The notes below the pieces were generated by a model. That model did not search any database. It was not told the DNA's origin and worked only from the letters and a program-made list of their open reading frames with translations. A stretch of DNA of 44,333 nt from Verrucomicrobiota bacterium. GTDB lineage: Bacteria; Verrucomicrobiota; Verrucomicrobiia; Limisphaerales; JAIPKD01. Shown in pieces: positions 35,585 to 44,333 of this stretch. Position numbers and translations under genes: made by a program. Numbering within the stretch: the first letter of the stretch is position 1; each line of letters opens with the position of its first letter. Where the stretch lies: contig JAIPKD010000021.1 of assembly GCA_021733835.1 (NCBI GenBank), forward strand, positions 1 to 44,333. The letters run 5' to 3'.

Positions 35585-38011
35585 CTACCGCCTGCTACGC
35601 ACAACCGTGCCGTCCATCGCTCTAATGCTCCAACCATCACGCCGAAATTTCATACTCACCGCACCTGCGTCCGCGGTGTACAAAACCGGAATCCCCCTGC
35701 GCCTTAAACGTTCCCTCGCCACTCTGTCCGGATACTCGCCATACGGATAATAACTGGAACTGACGATAACCGCCTCGGGATCAACAGCATCCAGGAATTG
35801 ATTCACCAAAAACGATCCGTCCGACGGCACGCCAGTGACGAGTATATCGCTCTCCAGATCAATCCCCTCCTCCAACATGAACCACTGCCCCGCCTTGCTC
35901 AGATCGGAAATCAGCAACACACCGCTACCATATAAATCGCCCTTCATCACAAGAGCGTTGTCATCGGCGCGCGAAAAGCGCCGTGCCGGATCAGGATGTA
36001 AGACCTTCCACGAACGGAATCCGTCGCCGGCGCGAATCTCCTTCAATCTCGAACCCGACCCCTCAATCGCCTCCCGCACCCTCCGATAAACCGATGAACG
36101 AAATCGTATCGGGCTCAAGCGCACTTCACGCACACGCATTGTATCAAAAAGATAATCCGTCCCTTCAACATGACGTACGTCCCCATGCGACAACACCAGC
36201 AGCGGCAACGCATCCAAACCATTGGCCCGTAAAAACGGGATAACCGTATTATTCACACCCCGCTCGTCGCCGGTGTCGATCAACCAATCATTACCGAAAC
36301 CGCTCTCATCAACGTAAATTGCGTCGCCGCCGGGTACCGCCAGCACAGTTATACTCGCATTCGCGTAATTAACCCGTATGAATCCGATCGCCAACCATCC
36401 GCAAATCAGTATAAGTATCATGGCGGCCGCCTTCCTGGTCTTACCCCGTTTAATAATAATAAACAATGCGGCAAACGCCGCCGCATAAATCAACGGCACC
36501 TCGAAAATGCCGGGCGCGGACACAAAAAAATGGCCGCCGTCGAGCCCCGCCGCAAACTTACTGACCCCGTACAAGCACTTTGTCCATAACCAACCGCTGT
36601 TATTGAACAATTCACACGCCCATGGAAACCACGCCGCACAGAATAACGCTCCCATGTTGCTCGAGATAGCCAGCACCGCTGTCGGTACGATCACCATATT
36701 CGCAGCTAAGCTGATAGGCGTAACAATGTTGAAGTAGTACATTATAAGCGGCATCGATCCTATCCACGCCGCCAGCGATATCCCAAGGCACCCGATTACA
36801 TACCGAACCGGTATATCAAGTAACCGCTGCCACCATGGACGTAATTCCTCAGGCAACAGGGGGTCCGGATGGAATATCCCGCGATGCAGCGAATCGAATG
36901 CCGGCCACAAGAGAGCTATAGTCGTTACCACGCAAAACGACAACTGGAAGCCGCACTTAAATAATTCACGCGGATCATACACCAGAATAAGGAATGCCGC
37001 CATGGCAAGCGAATTGAGTAAGTCCGCCGGCCTCCGAAGCGCCCATCCCGTCAGGACTACGCTGACCATCACCGTTGCCCGCACTGCCGAGGCCGGATAG
37101 CCGGTGATCATCACGTAAAACCACAACAATGGTATGGCCAACACGCCGACCAACTCCCGGCGCACACGAAGCGCCGTCAACAGACTGGTTAAGATTCCGG
37201 CTATTATCCCCACATGCAAACCGCTTATAGCAAACACATGCATGGTACCCGAATGCCTGAACGGCTCGGCCATCTCCTTGGTCATACACGCACGCCACCC
37301 CAGCGCCATCGCCCAGCGTAACTTCAATATTTCTTCATCACCCTCAACTCCCCTGGATAACGCATCACGTCCCCACCTCAAAAACCGCTCCGAATACGGC
37401 ATCGCCGCCTTATCACTTTCATCGGCTACCTTCCAGTCGGCCTGCGACTCGGTGCGGAACACATAATGAATCCCTTCCCACTTGAGATAATTCCTGTAAT
37501 CAAACAATCCCGGCGCCGCGGCGCGGGACGGCCTCGATATCACGCCGTTGACCCTGACCTCGCGGCCTCTGTAAAACCTATTCAGATTCAGTTCACCATA
37601 AAGCCCCGCCACCACCTCACCTCTCGCCGATATCCAGTCCCGGCGGAACCTGATCCGGCGCACGGCTATCCGTGCAGTGGTTCGCACCACCTCCTCGCCT
37701 TCGTCTTCATATCTCCGCGTTTCAGGCGAACCGGTCAGCTCACCCTCTACATCCACTATGGCGGACTCCTCCCCCACCACCGTACGCAAATCATTGCCCG
37801 CCAACACCTGAGTATGCCGCTCAAAATTCATCCAGCCGGCGCAAACCATCATAACCACCAAGGCCCAATTCTTTGCGCTCTCAAACAACCAACAACAAAC
37901 CGCCGCCGTAATTCCGAACCCCGCAAGGACATACACGGACGCATCGAAATACCGGCCCAATATAACCCCGATCATGTATAACACGACCAATATGGGCATC
38001 GGACGTATCAT
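35585..38011 (-). CDS. comEC: ComEC/Rec2 DNA uptake channel with degenerate lactamase domain
   Basis: 808 residues, normal ComEC length. An N-terminal ComEC_N (DUF4131-type) membrane/OB part is followed by the channel domain (FAISGLHVGIIAGILTSLL, ITGYPASAVRATVMVS, FQLSFCVVTTIAL). From about residue 565 comes a metallo-beta-lactamase-type domain. There the metal motif reads SHGDVRHVEG, with Arg in place of the second Asp of the usual SHxDxDH, and the HHGS site is replaced by PSDGS. Channel function for single-strand DNA import may persist, but nuclease-like metal binding seems lost. With comM it argues for natural transformation ability. Confidence 0.88.
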   Translation of the reverse strand: MIRPMPILVVLYMIGVILGRYFDASVYVLAGFGITAAVCCWLFESAKNWALVVMMVCAGWMNFERHTQVLAGNDLRTVVGEESAIVDVEGELTGSPETRRYEDEGEEVVRTTARIAVRRIRFRRDWISARGEVVAGLYGELNLNRFYRGREVRVNGVISRPSRAAAPGLFDYRNYLKWEGIHYVFRTESQADWKVADESDKAAMPYSERFLRWGRDALSRGVEGDEEILKLRWAMALGWRACMTKEMAEPFRHSGTMHVFAISGLHVGIIAGILTSLLTALRVRRELVGVLAIPLLWFYVMITGYPASAVRATVMVSVVLTGWALRRPADLLNSLAMAAFLILVYDPRELFKCGFQLSFCVVTTIALLWPAFDSLHRGIFHPDPLLPEELRPWWQRLLDIPVRYVIGCLGISLAAWIGSMPLIMYYFNIVTPISLAANMVIVPTAVLAISSNMGALFCAAWFPWACELFNNSGWLWTKCLYGVSKFAAGLDGGHFFVSAPGIFEVPLIYAAAFAALFIIIKRGKTRKAAAMILILICGWLAIGFIRVNYANASITVLAVPGGDAIYVDESGFGNDWLIDTGDERGVNNTVIPFLRANGLDALPLLVLSHGDVRHVEGTDYLFDTMRVREVRLSPIRFRSSVYRRVREAIEGSGSRLKEIRAGDGFRSWKVLHPDPARRFSRADDNALVMKGDLYGSGVLLISDLSKAGQWFMLEEGIDLESDILVTGVPSDGSFLVNQFLDAVDPEAVIVSSSYYPYGEYPDRVARERLRRRGIPVLYTADAGAVSMKFRRDGWSIRAMDGTVVRSRR

Positions 38012-38017
38012 CGCTGC

Positions 38018-38476
38018 TCACCATCGTTTCAATAAATGTCCTATCGCCCAAACTATACCAAGCCCCATTCCTGCCCCCGCCGCATCTATCAATACATCCC
38101 ACAACGAACTCCCGCGGCTCGGATAGAATGATTGATGGAACTCATCCGAAATCGCGTACAATAATGATACCGCAAAGGCCCAAAACGCCGCAGACCTCGA
38201 CCACTCGAACCTTCGTCGCCTGTGTCGCTCGTAAAACGCGCGCCAAAGTAATACCGCCAGGATCGCGTACTCAACTAAATGCCCAGCTTTTCTAATCACA
38301 AACTGCACCCGCGCTATACCCTCATCGCTTATCCCCGGCGCGATCCAGCGCAGTACCGGCGCCAATATTCGCGATGTGTTACGCCCGGACAACGCCTCCG
38401 TGGACCCCGCATATACAAGCGCCATCCATAAAATTACCGGTAACCAGAATTTTATTATCCTTCTCCCGCCAAGCAC
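38018..38476 (-). CDS. VanZ-like membrane protein
   Basis: 152 residues with four hydrophobic helices. The family blocks RKAGHLVEYAILAVLLWRAF and SDEFHQSFYPSRGSSLWDVLIDAAGAGMGLG are clear. VanZ-type proteins are membrane proteins of uncertain role, named for low-level teicoplanin resistance, and they are common in bacteria without glycopeptide resistance. It lies six bases upstream of comEC on the same strand, so they are probably co-transcribed. Confidence 0.85.
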   Translation of the reverse strand: MLGGRRIIKFWLPVILWMALVYAGSTEALSGRNTSRILAPVLRWIAPGISDEGIARVQFVIRKAGHLVEYAILAVLLWRAFYERHRRRRFEWSRSAAFWAFAVSLLYAISDEFHQSFYPSRGSSLWDVLIDAAGAGMGLGIVWAIGHLLKRW

Positions 38477-38683
38477 ACAGATATAATACTCATTTTCATG
38501 TGTATGACAATCTTTATTATTTTCTTACATTACTTTAATTGCGCTTTTATCTTTCATTCACGTAATAAAACCTGAAATACATAAAAAGCCTACTCCCGGA
38601 ACTCCCAAAGGGTAATCGGTTGTTAAGGACGTAATTGTCGTATCCCTTGCATTCGAAAACTTAAGCAGTTATTATATTTGCGC

Positions 38684-39628
38684 ATGAGCATTCCGAAAAA
38701 CGCTAGGATTTACGTAGCCGGACATCGTGGCCTTGTCGGCAGCGCCATCGCGAGAGAATTGCGAAGGCAAGGTTACTCCAATCTGATCACACACGCGCGC
38801 GCCGAGCTTGATCTCCTGGACAGTCAAGCAGTAAACCGATTCTATGCCGATTCAAAACCCGAATTTGTAATCGACGCAGCGGCGAAGGTCGGGGGCATTC
38901 ACGCCAACAACACGCAACCTGCATCGTTCCTCTACGAGAACCTCACAATCCAGAACAATCTCATCCATGGCGCTCACTTGGCCGGTGTCAAAAAATTCCT
39001 GTTCCTCGGCAGTTCATGCATTTATCCCAAGCTCGCACCACAGCCGCTGAAGGAGGAATATCTGCTGACCGGCCCGCTCGAGCCGACGAATCAATGGTAC
39101 GCCGTCGCCAAGATTTCAGGCATAAAGATGTGCGAAGCCTATAGACGCCAATACGGTTGTAATTTTATCAGCGCGATGCCAACCAATATTTACGGTCCAA
39201 ACGACAATTTCGATCTGAATACGTCCCACGTCCTGCCCGCGCTGATCCGTAAGTTCCACGACGCGAAGGAAAACAATGCCTCGTCTGTCGTATGCTGGGG
39301 CACCGGAAATCCGCTGCGCGAATTCCTTTACTCTGAAGACCTGGCGCGCGCTTGTATATTCCTTCTTGACAATTACGACGCAGAACAATTTATAAACGTA
39401 GGCTCCGGCGCCGAGATTTCGATACGCGAGCTCGCCGAAACCATAAAGGAAATCGTCGGATTCAATGGCCGGATTGAATGGGACACCTCCAAACCCGACG
39501 GCACGCCACGTAAGTTCCTGGATAGCTCCACGATGTTCAACATGGGCTGGCGCCCTGAAATCGACATAAAAACCGGTATCCAACGCGCCTACGCAAGTCT
39601 TCTGGAGAATTACCCAAACGATAAATAA
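38684..39628 (+). CDS. fcl: GDP-L-fucose synthase
   Basis: 314 residues from ATG 38684 (a TTG two codons upstream is possible). It converts GDP-4-keto-6-deoxymannose to GDP-L-fucose with NADPH. RIYVAGHRGLVGSAI is the nucleotide site, FLGSSCIYPKLAPQP and WYAVAKISGIKMCEAYRRQYG hold the catalytic Ser and YxxxK, and PTNIYGPNDNFD, VGSGAEISIRELA and GTPRKFLDSS are typical. The partner GDP-mannose dehydratase (gmd) usually sits adjacent but is not in the window. Confidence 0.95.
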   Translation: MSIPKNARIYVAGHRGLVGSAIARELRRQGYSNLITHARAELDLLDSQAVNRFYADSKPEFVIDAAAKVGGIHANNTQPASFLYENLTIQNNLIHGAHLAGVKKFLFLGSSCIYPKLAPQPLKEEYLLTGPLEPTNQWYAVAKISGIKMCEAYRRQYGCNFISAMPTNIYGPNDNFDLNTSHVLPALIRKFHDAKENNASSVVCWGTGNPLREFLYSEDLARACIFLLDNYDAEQFINVGSGAEISIRELAETIKEIVGFNGRIEWDTSKPDGTPRKFLDSSTMFNMGWRPEIDIKTGIQRAYASLLENYPNDK

Positions 39629-39704
39629 CCGCGCGCCGATGACGGTGGCCGCCGTCCGAACAACAAGGATCATACATGTTCGCCAAGATTCCGGACAAAC
39701 CGTT

Positions 39705-41030
39705 ATGAAATCATTAACTCCCGAAAACGCAGGACTCTCGCTCATGGGGCAAAGAACCTCCGCCCCGCCCATATCCTGGCTAATGCAGCTGGCGCTCTCA
39801 CGACAAGACATCATTTCGCTGGCCGTGGGGTTCACGGACAACGCATCGCTGCCTGTCCGTGAAACGCGAGACCTGATCGAAGACTTGCTGAGCTCGAACG
39901 CAACGGCGCCTGACATCCTCCAATACGGAACCGGCACTGGAAATCCCGATTTGCGTAGTCTGGTCGCGGATAGGACTATGCGTGCCGACAAACATGCATG
40001 CAATGTTATGGACGCCGGCGGCGTCCACGCCACACCGGCGCAGGACATATATGCGGCCGACGCAACGATCATAACAAACGGCTCCCAACAGCTCCTCTAC
40101 ATGATCAATGAATGCCTTTGCGATCCCGGTGACATCGTGCTCGTGGAAGACCCCACCTACTTCGTCTTTCTCAGCCTCGGACAAAGTCACGGGATCGAGT
40201 TCCGCGGCGTACAGCTCGACATCCACGGCGCATCGCACCGGCACTTGGAAGAAGTGCTCGAGAATGCAAAAATGAACGGCACATTGCCTAGGGTCAAATA
40301 CCTTTATACCCCCACTTACTTCCAAAATCCAACCGGTATCACCACCCCATTCTCAAGAAAAATCCGGCTGCTCGAGACGTTACGCAATTACGAAAAAGAC
40401 GCCGGACACCCCCTCTACCTAGTCGAAGACGCGGCCTACCGTGAGCTCCGATTCAGCGGCGAGGATACACCGTCATCCCTCGCCTCCAGCCTCGCCCGGG
40501 ATCGTGTGATTTATACCGGCACTTTCAGCAAACCCTTCGCCACGGGTATCCGCGTTGGTTTTGGAATCCTACCTCATCACTTGCACGAAACCATCGCGCG
40601 AATAAAAGGCAACCACGATTTCGGCACTTCGAATCTGCTCCAGCACATCCTCCGTCGCGCCCTTGTCACGGGTAAGTACGATGCGCATCTCCAGACACTG
40701 CAAGAACGCTACTCGTTCAAATCCCAATTAATGCTCGAAGCGCTCCAAAATTACTTCCCCAACTCGGTGAGCTACAGGATTCCGAAAGGCGGACTCTATT
40801 TCTGGGTGGAAATACCAAATGCCGGAACAGGCCTTAATTCCGATGTTTTCGCAAGCGCACTCAAACAAAATGTCCTTTACCTGCCCGGTGACTTCTGCTT
40901 TGCCGATGATCCGACCCGGACGAAACCGGATAACCACATGCGAATCAGCTTCGGCGGCGCCACAGACTACAGCATCACCAACGGCATCAAACGCATCGGC
41001 AACGCCTTACGCGAATGCCGCATCAATTAA
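39705..41030 (+). CDS. PLP-dependent aminotransferase, class I (2-aminoadipate/MocR-core type)
   Basis: 441 residues from ATG 39705; ATG 39639, 10 bases after fcl, is an alternative. Fold-type I features: IISLAVGFTDNASLPVRETRDLI, YGTGTGNPDLRSLVADR, TNGSQQLLYMI, VEDPTYF, YTPTYFQNPTGITT, VEDAAYRELRF and the PLP lysine in YTGTFSKPFATGIRVGF (Lys276). It looks like the catalytic core of MocR regulators and of 2-aminoadipate aminotransferases, but has no winged-helix DNA-binding domain. The amino acid substrate cannot be told. The 3' end overlaps the adenylate kinase gene by four bases tail to tail. Confidence 0.88.
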   Translation: MKSLTPENAGLSLMGQRTSAPPISWLMQLALSRQDIISLAVGFTDNASLPVRETRDLIEDLLSSNATAPDILQYGTGTGNPDLRSLVADRTMRADKHACNVMDAGGVHATPAQDIYAADATIITNGSQQLLYMINECLCDPGDIVLVEDPTYFVFLSLGQSHGIEFRGVQLDIHGASHRHLEEVLENAKMNGTLPRVKYLYTPTYFQNPTGITTPFSRKIRLLETLRNYEKDAGHPLYLVEDAAYRELRFSGEDTPSSLASSLARDRVIYTGTFSKPFATGIRVGFGILPHHLHETIARIKGNHDFGTSNLLQHILRRALVTGKYDAHLQTLQERYSFKSQLMLEALQNYFPNSVSYRIPKGGLYFWVEIPNAGTGLNSDVFASALKQNVLYLPGDFCFADDPTRTKPDNHMRISFGGATDYSITNGIKRIGNALRECRIN

Positions 41031-41737
41031 TCGCCCTTGCTCCGGCCCCTGGAACCGGACGCCTCAGCTTTGAACTTGTCGTCTCCGCCATCGCCGCCTT
41101 CCGTCTCAAGCGGGGTTCCAGGCGGACGCGGCTTGCCGGGCGGTGTAAACTCTTCAATCCCGATAAACCTCACCGTTTCTATGAAATCTTCCACCGCACG
41201 CTCGAATTCACCCGTGTTATTCTGGATGATCCTTAACAAACACGAACTCCTCGCCGAATACGCCGCCGCGTACCCGCGGTTGATCAGCTTGTGTTCGAGT
41301 ATATCCTCGTATGATTCTATTGCCCTGAGCGGACGCGATTTATCGAGCTTCCGCCGCCCGCGTATCTCCGCCTCGTGCGCGTCGACCAATATAATCGCGC
41401 TCGGCGACAACCTCTCCAGCATCCGCGGCGTCAAGCCGGGTAAGTAACTGCCCGACCCTGTTTTAATAGCGCAATGCGTATCCAACAATATATTCTCAGG
41501 CCGCTCGGCAATCCTCTTGGTCGTCCGCCACTGCATCTCCTCCTGGACATCCTGGCTCAGACTACGCATGTCGTCCCGGTCTTTCACAAGCCCCCCTTCC
41601 TTGCATAACCTCAACATCTCCGTGCCAAAAGAGACGATCGTGTATTTCAAGTCGCTCTGAATACGTTTCCACGCCTCCAGAAGAAGGGACGACTTCCCGG
41701 CACCCGGCACTCCGGCAACAATAATAATTTTGCCCAT
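41027..41737 (-). CDS. adkA: Archaeal-type adenylate kinase (AdkA-like) with a disordered tail
   Basis: 236 residues from ATG 41737, supported by GGAGG at 41743-41747, five bases upstream. Features follow the archaeal AdkA family rather than bacterial Adk. P-loop IIIVAGVPGAGKSSL is followed by VSFGTEMLRLCKEGGLVKDRDDMRSLS, LLDTHCAIKTGSGSYLPGLTPRMLERL, IILVDAHEAEIRGRRKLDKSRPLRAIESYEDILEHKLINRGYAAAYSA. It should make two ADP from ATP and AMP, or act as a related nucleotide kinase. After about residue 195 comes a Pro/Gly/charged tail (TPPGKPRPPGTP and GDDKFKAEASGSRGRSKGD) absent from archaeal enzymes I know. It may supplement or replace a normal Adk. Confidence 0.8.
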   Translation of the reverse strand: MGKIIIVAGVPGAGKSSLLLEAWKRIQSDLKYTIVSFGTEMLRLCKEGGLVKDRDDMRSLSQDVQEEMQWRTTKRIAERPENILLDTHCAIKTGSGSYLPGLTPRMLERLSPSAIILVDAHEAEIRGRRKLDKSRPLRAIESYEDILEHKLINRGYAAAYSARSSCLLRIIQNNTGEFERAVEDFIETVRFIGIEEFTPPGKPRPPGTPLETEGGDGGDDKFKAEASGSRGRSKGD

Positions 41738-41880
41738 CGTTTCCTCCAATGTTCGTGTTAAATTTATTCGTATTCTAACGGATTTCGCGGTTTACTCAAG
41801 CATGATCAATTTATCTGCTGAATTTATGAAGACGCAATTTAGCGGCACTGATCACGAATAATATGAAAAAGATTGAAGAT

Positions 41881-41955
41881 TGGTGGGCCCAGACGGATTC
41901 GAACCGCCGACCAAGCGATTATGAGTCGCGTGCTCTACCGCTGAGCTATGGGCCC
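41881..41955 (-). tRNA. ileX: tRNA-Ile(CAT), the lysidine-modified AUA reader
   Basis: Minus strand: acceptor GGGCCCA pairs with TGGGCCC, then A and an encoded CCA. The D arm is GCTC...GAGC, the anticodon loop CTCATAA, and the T arm GGCGG-TTCGAAT-CCGTC. The anticodon CAT with CGCGA-CTCATAA-TCGCTTGGTC matches tRNA-Ile2 rather than elongator or initiator Met (which has a C1-A72 type start and a GGG/CCC anticodon stem). TilS should convert C34 to lysidine so that it reads AUA. Confidence 0.85.
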
Positions 41956-42075
41956 ATTACACGAATTACTTATGCCATAACTCGATCTGTGCCGCAAACT
42001 TTTTTCATTCCGATCGGAGTATTTCGAAGGATCAATAATTCCGCGCTTCCCAGGCAATCCGTGGTTACAAAAAAA

Positions 42076-42151
<76 letters not shown>

Positions 42152-42238
42152 ACCCTTGAACAACTGCTCCGCTTTCAACGGCCCAGCACGAATCCAATTT
42201 TCTTACGTAATATCCGTCGTGTCAACCCAACTTTAACC

Positions 42239-42955
42239 TCACACCCCATTATTTTGGGATTCAGCCATTTCAATCCGACGCCACTCGTCCTCGCGCTTCT
42301 TGAGTTCTTCCAAAAGTAATTCCTCCGCCGACCAGCCGCGTTCAGCGGCGAAGGCAACCATGTCAAATAACCCCTGTGCAAATCCTGATTCCGAGTTCGC
42401 AGCAAGAGCGGGTGTCTCCTCACGCGGATCGCATTCGCCGGTCTGCCGGAATTTTTCGAGCAGTCCGGCGCGCCGCGCCTTTTTAACTAGTTTTTCGGCG
42501 CGAAGGAGTGCAGGTAATTGACTAGGTATGCCGTCGAACGCCGAGTGCCTCTCGTTCGTGGTGCCGGCTTTTTCGGATTTCTTAATTCTTTCCCATTGCG
42601 TCCAAACAGCTTCAACACCCTTGACCTCCGAATCACCGAATACGTGTGGATGCCTCCTGATGAGCTTAGCCACAAGATGCTTGACTACATCATCGAACCC
42701 GAATGCATTCCTTTCTTCAGCCAGTCGAGAGTGAAACACAACCTGGAGCAGCATATCCCCCAATTCCTCCAGCAACTCAGTGTCATCACCGGCATCAATG
42801 GCGTCGAGCAGCTCATACGCTTCCTCTATCGCATGGAGTCTCAAGGACTTATGCGTCTGCTCGCGATCCCATGGACAACCATCGGGCGCACGGAGCGCGG
42901 CCATTATGTTCAGGAGTTCATTAATAGCAGATTCATTCTCTTTTGCCATGTCCAT
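42239..42955 (-). CDS. mazG: MazG nucleoside triphosphate pyrophosphohydrolase
   Basis: 238 residues. It hydrolyses NTPs to NMP and PPi and helps clear damaged nucleotides and tune (p)ppGpp. LRAPDGCPWDREQTHKSLRLHAIEEAYELLDAI and ELLEELGDMLLQVVFHS carry the EExxE/ExxD metal motif of the first domain. HPHVFGD, WERIKKSEK and PALLRAEKLVKKARRAG are normal. The second domain is also present (after about 130), so it is the two-domain type. An ATG two codons inside (42949) could also be used. Confidence 0.95.
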   Translation of the reverse strand: MDMAKENESAINELLNIMAALRAPDGCPWDREQTHKSLRLHAIEEAYELLDAIDAGDDTELLEELGDMLLQVVFHSRLAEERNAFGFDDVVKHLVAKLIRRHPHVFGDSEVKGVEAVWTQWERIKKSEKAGTTNERHSAFDGIPSQLPALLRAEKLVKKARRAGLLEKFRQTGECDPREETPALAANSESGFAQGLFDMVAFAAERGWSAEELLLEELKKREDEWRRIEMAESQNNGV

Positions 42956-42984
42956 GCCCTCGTTGGATTTGAAAAATCAATGAC

Positions 42985-44061
42985 CTATAAAATAACCAGA
43001 TTATCCCTGTGCACGATCTCCGTCCTCGCCGTCTGCGGCGAATGAACCGAGTCCGCATCGAATGCCGTAATTCCGCGCGCGAATTCGGTGCCGTCCTCAT
43101 CGCATATCCTTACAATATCACCAGCTGAAAAAACGCCCTCGCAACGGACTATCCCCGGCGGCAGAAGGCTCTTGCCGCCGTCCCTAAGCGCCTTCTTTGC
43201 GCCCACATCCACAACAAGCGTCCCCCTGGGATGATGGAAAAACGCTATCCATCGCTTCCTTCCCTTTAACTTGGAAGGCCGCGGTACAAACAGCGTCCCT
43301 TCGTCGCAGCCATTCAGCACCCTTGCAAGTACGTCGTCTTTGAATCCCGATCCGATCACCATGGGTATCCCCGAACGCGATACTATCTTCGCCGCCTGAA
43401 TCTTCGTAGACATGCCACCGGTACCGGTCACACTATTGGTATCGCCCGCCATACGTTCGAGAGACACATCGATTTTGTTAACAACACTTATTAACCGCGC
43501 CTCCTTTTTTCCATAACCATCGATAACACCATCAACAGATGTCAAAACAACCAACAAATCAGCCGGGAGCAGCGTCGCGACAAGCGCCGATAACCGATCA
43601 TTATCTCCGAACTTGAGTTCAGTGAAGGATACGGCATCGTTCTCGTTGATAATTGGAACCACGCCTTGGTGCATCAACGTAAGAAGCGTGTTCCTTGCAT
43701 TAAGATGCCTTTCGTGGTGCTCCAGATCGTCATGTGTAAGAAGTACCTGCGCAACAACGATCCCATGCTCGGCAAACAGACTTTCGTATATCGCCATCAG
43801 CCGTGACTGTCCTACGGCGGCGCACGCTTGGAGAGACGCCAGGTCGTTAGGACGACTAGTGCGCCCCAGCGTTCCCATCCCTGCGCCGACAGCCCCGCTG
43901 CTGACAATAGACACCTCTTTACCCAAGCGAACCTGTCCGGCCACCTGGGCGACCAGCCTCTGCATTTGATTCAGATCGGGTAGGTTATTCTCGTTCGTTA
44001 GTATTCCAGTACCGAATTTCACCACTAACCGATCGGCCTTTTTAAGCAGTTCATGCTGCAT
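42985..44061 (-). CDS. proB: Glutamate 5-kinase
   Basis: 358 residues. First step of proline synthesis, ATP-dependent phosphorylation of glutamate. The amino acid kinase domain shows RLVVKFGTGILT, VSIVSSGAVGAGM, LLTHDDLEHHERHLNARNTL, VPIINENDAVS, KFGDNDRLSALVA, LLVVLTSVDGV and TGTGGMSTKIQAAKIV. The C-terminal PUA domain (about 275-350) is present. Starts at ATG 44061; no Shine-Dalgarno. The partner proA is not seen. Confidence 0.96.
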   Translation of the reverse strand: MQHELLKKADRLVVKFGTGILTNENNLPDLNQMQRLVAQVAGQVRLGKEVSIVSSGAVGAGMGTLGRTSRPNDLASLQACAAVGQSRLMAIYESLFAEHGIVVAQVLLTHDDLEHHERHLNARNTLLTLMHQGVVPIINENDAVSFTELKFGDNDRLSALVATLLPADLLVVLTSVDGVIDGYGKKEARLISVVNKIDVSLERMAGDTNSVTGTGGMSTKIQAAKIVSRSGIPMVIGSGFKDDVLARVLNGCDEGTLFVPRPSKLKGRKRWIAFFHHPRGTLVVDVGAKKALRDGGKSLLPPGIVRCEGVFSAGDIVRICDEDGTEFARGITAFDADSVHSPQTARTEIVHRDNLVIL

Positions 44062-44333
44062 AAGAAAGATTTGCTAGCAAACTTGAATTTCATTGTCCAG
44101 ATAACATTAAATATGATCGGGCTTTCTTGCTATAGATATTTCATCCCTAACGGGATTCATTAGGATTATGGGTTCAGCTCAACAGCTCATTTACTTAAAA
44201 CTTAACAACTTAAAACCCGGGAGGAGATTTGCCCCGTTAGGGGCAAAATATTTATAGCCACACCCGCCACACAATCCATTAAGTCCCTTTAGGGACATAA
44301 TATTTCATCATTATGGGATTCTGAAAAGCGCAG
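44062..44333. repeat. Intergenic region with three REP-like palindromes
   Basis: No gene seen. Three short hairpins of one design are spread over 160 bases: ATCCC-TAAC-GGGAT at 44143-44156, TTTGCCCC-GTTA-GGGGCAAA at 44228-44247 and GTCCC-TTTA-GGGAC at 44283-44296. Two are flanked by a shared AT-rich word (atatttcat after 44296, and atatttcat before 44143), and the middle one by aaaatatttata. They resemble REP elements spread by RAYT-type transposases, but the window contains no such enzyme. Confidence 0.8.

Noticed and set aside
41881-41955. tRNA-Met for the CAT-anticodon tRNA
   Set aside because: The anticodon arm and loop (GCGACTCATAATCGCTTGGTC-like) match tRNA-Ile2, and it lacks initiator features.

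Overview
The window reads as an ordinary bacterial chromosome segment, probably from an uncultured member of the PVC group (Verrucomicrobiota, Kiritimatiellota, Lentisphaerota or Planctomycetota side). This placement is inference. It rests on an alternative complex III (Act) operon, a signal peptidase I with a long N-terminal extension, a prepilin peptidase with a large cytoplasmic insert, a lipoprotein-type isoaspartyl methyltransferase and frequent genes without a Shine-Dalgarno sequence. Most genes are housekeeping and moderately GC-rich (for example 38/60 G+C in 6601-6660). No prophage, transposase gene, CRISPR array or rRNA was seen.

Layout. 1-4.5 kb: the end of a DUF5320 protein, a radical SAM enzyme overlapping a methyltransferase, a TVP38-type membrane protein, a four-LysM amidase and a stranded MNT nucleotidyltransferase. 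4.6-12.5 kb: a disulfide oxidoreductase, carB, lepA and lepB. 12.5-24.5 kb: a hairpin-repeat spacer, a membrane protein, pcm, aroE, a prepilin peptidase with an Arg-rich in-frame insert, a methyltransferase, frr, pyrH, comM, topoisomerase III, maf and a PGPGW protein. 24.5-33.2 kb (minus strand): one compact operon for alternative complex III followed by what looks like a terminal oxidase module. 33.4-41.7 kb: a sugar-nucleotide epimerase, a DegT aminotransferase, comEC, vanZ, GDP-fucose synthase, a PLP aminotransferase and an archaeal-type adenylate kinase. 41.9-44.3 kb: tRNA-Ile(CAT), tRNA-Lys(CTT), mazG, proB and a cluster of REP-like hairpins.

The remarkable part is the Act/oxidase operon. 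Its upstream genes (actA, actB, actC) keep heme, iron-sulfur and family motifs. Base composition then slides inside continuous reading frames, from about half G+C in actA and the start of actB to only 10-15 G+C per 60 bases around 25.9-27.2 kb. It recovers through maf on the far side. In the trough the proteins are Ile/Asn-rich and far from their families. ActD lacks its N-terminal domain, ActF is about half length, and the oxidase subunit I-like protein has only four histidines where the family needs six metal-binding ones. Yet every frame is open and the genes still overlap like an operon, so this is not ordinary decay into stop codons. I read it as a positional AT-driven mutational trough, perhaps with relaxed selection on the oxidase half. 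The alternatives, and the tests that would separate them, are given in the findings.
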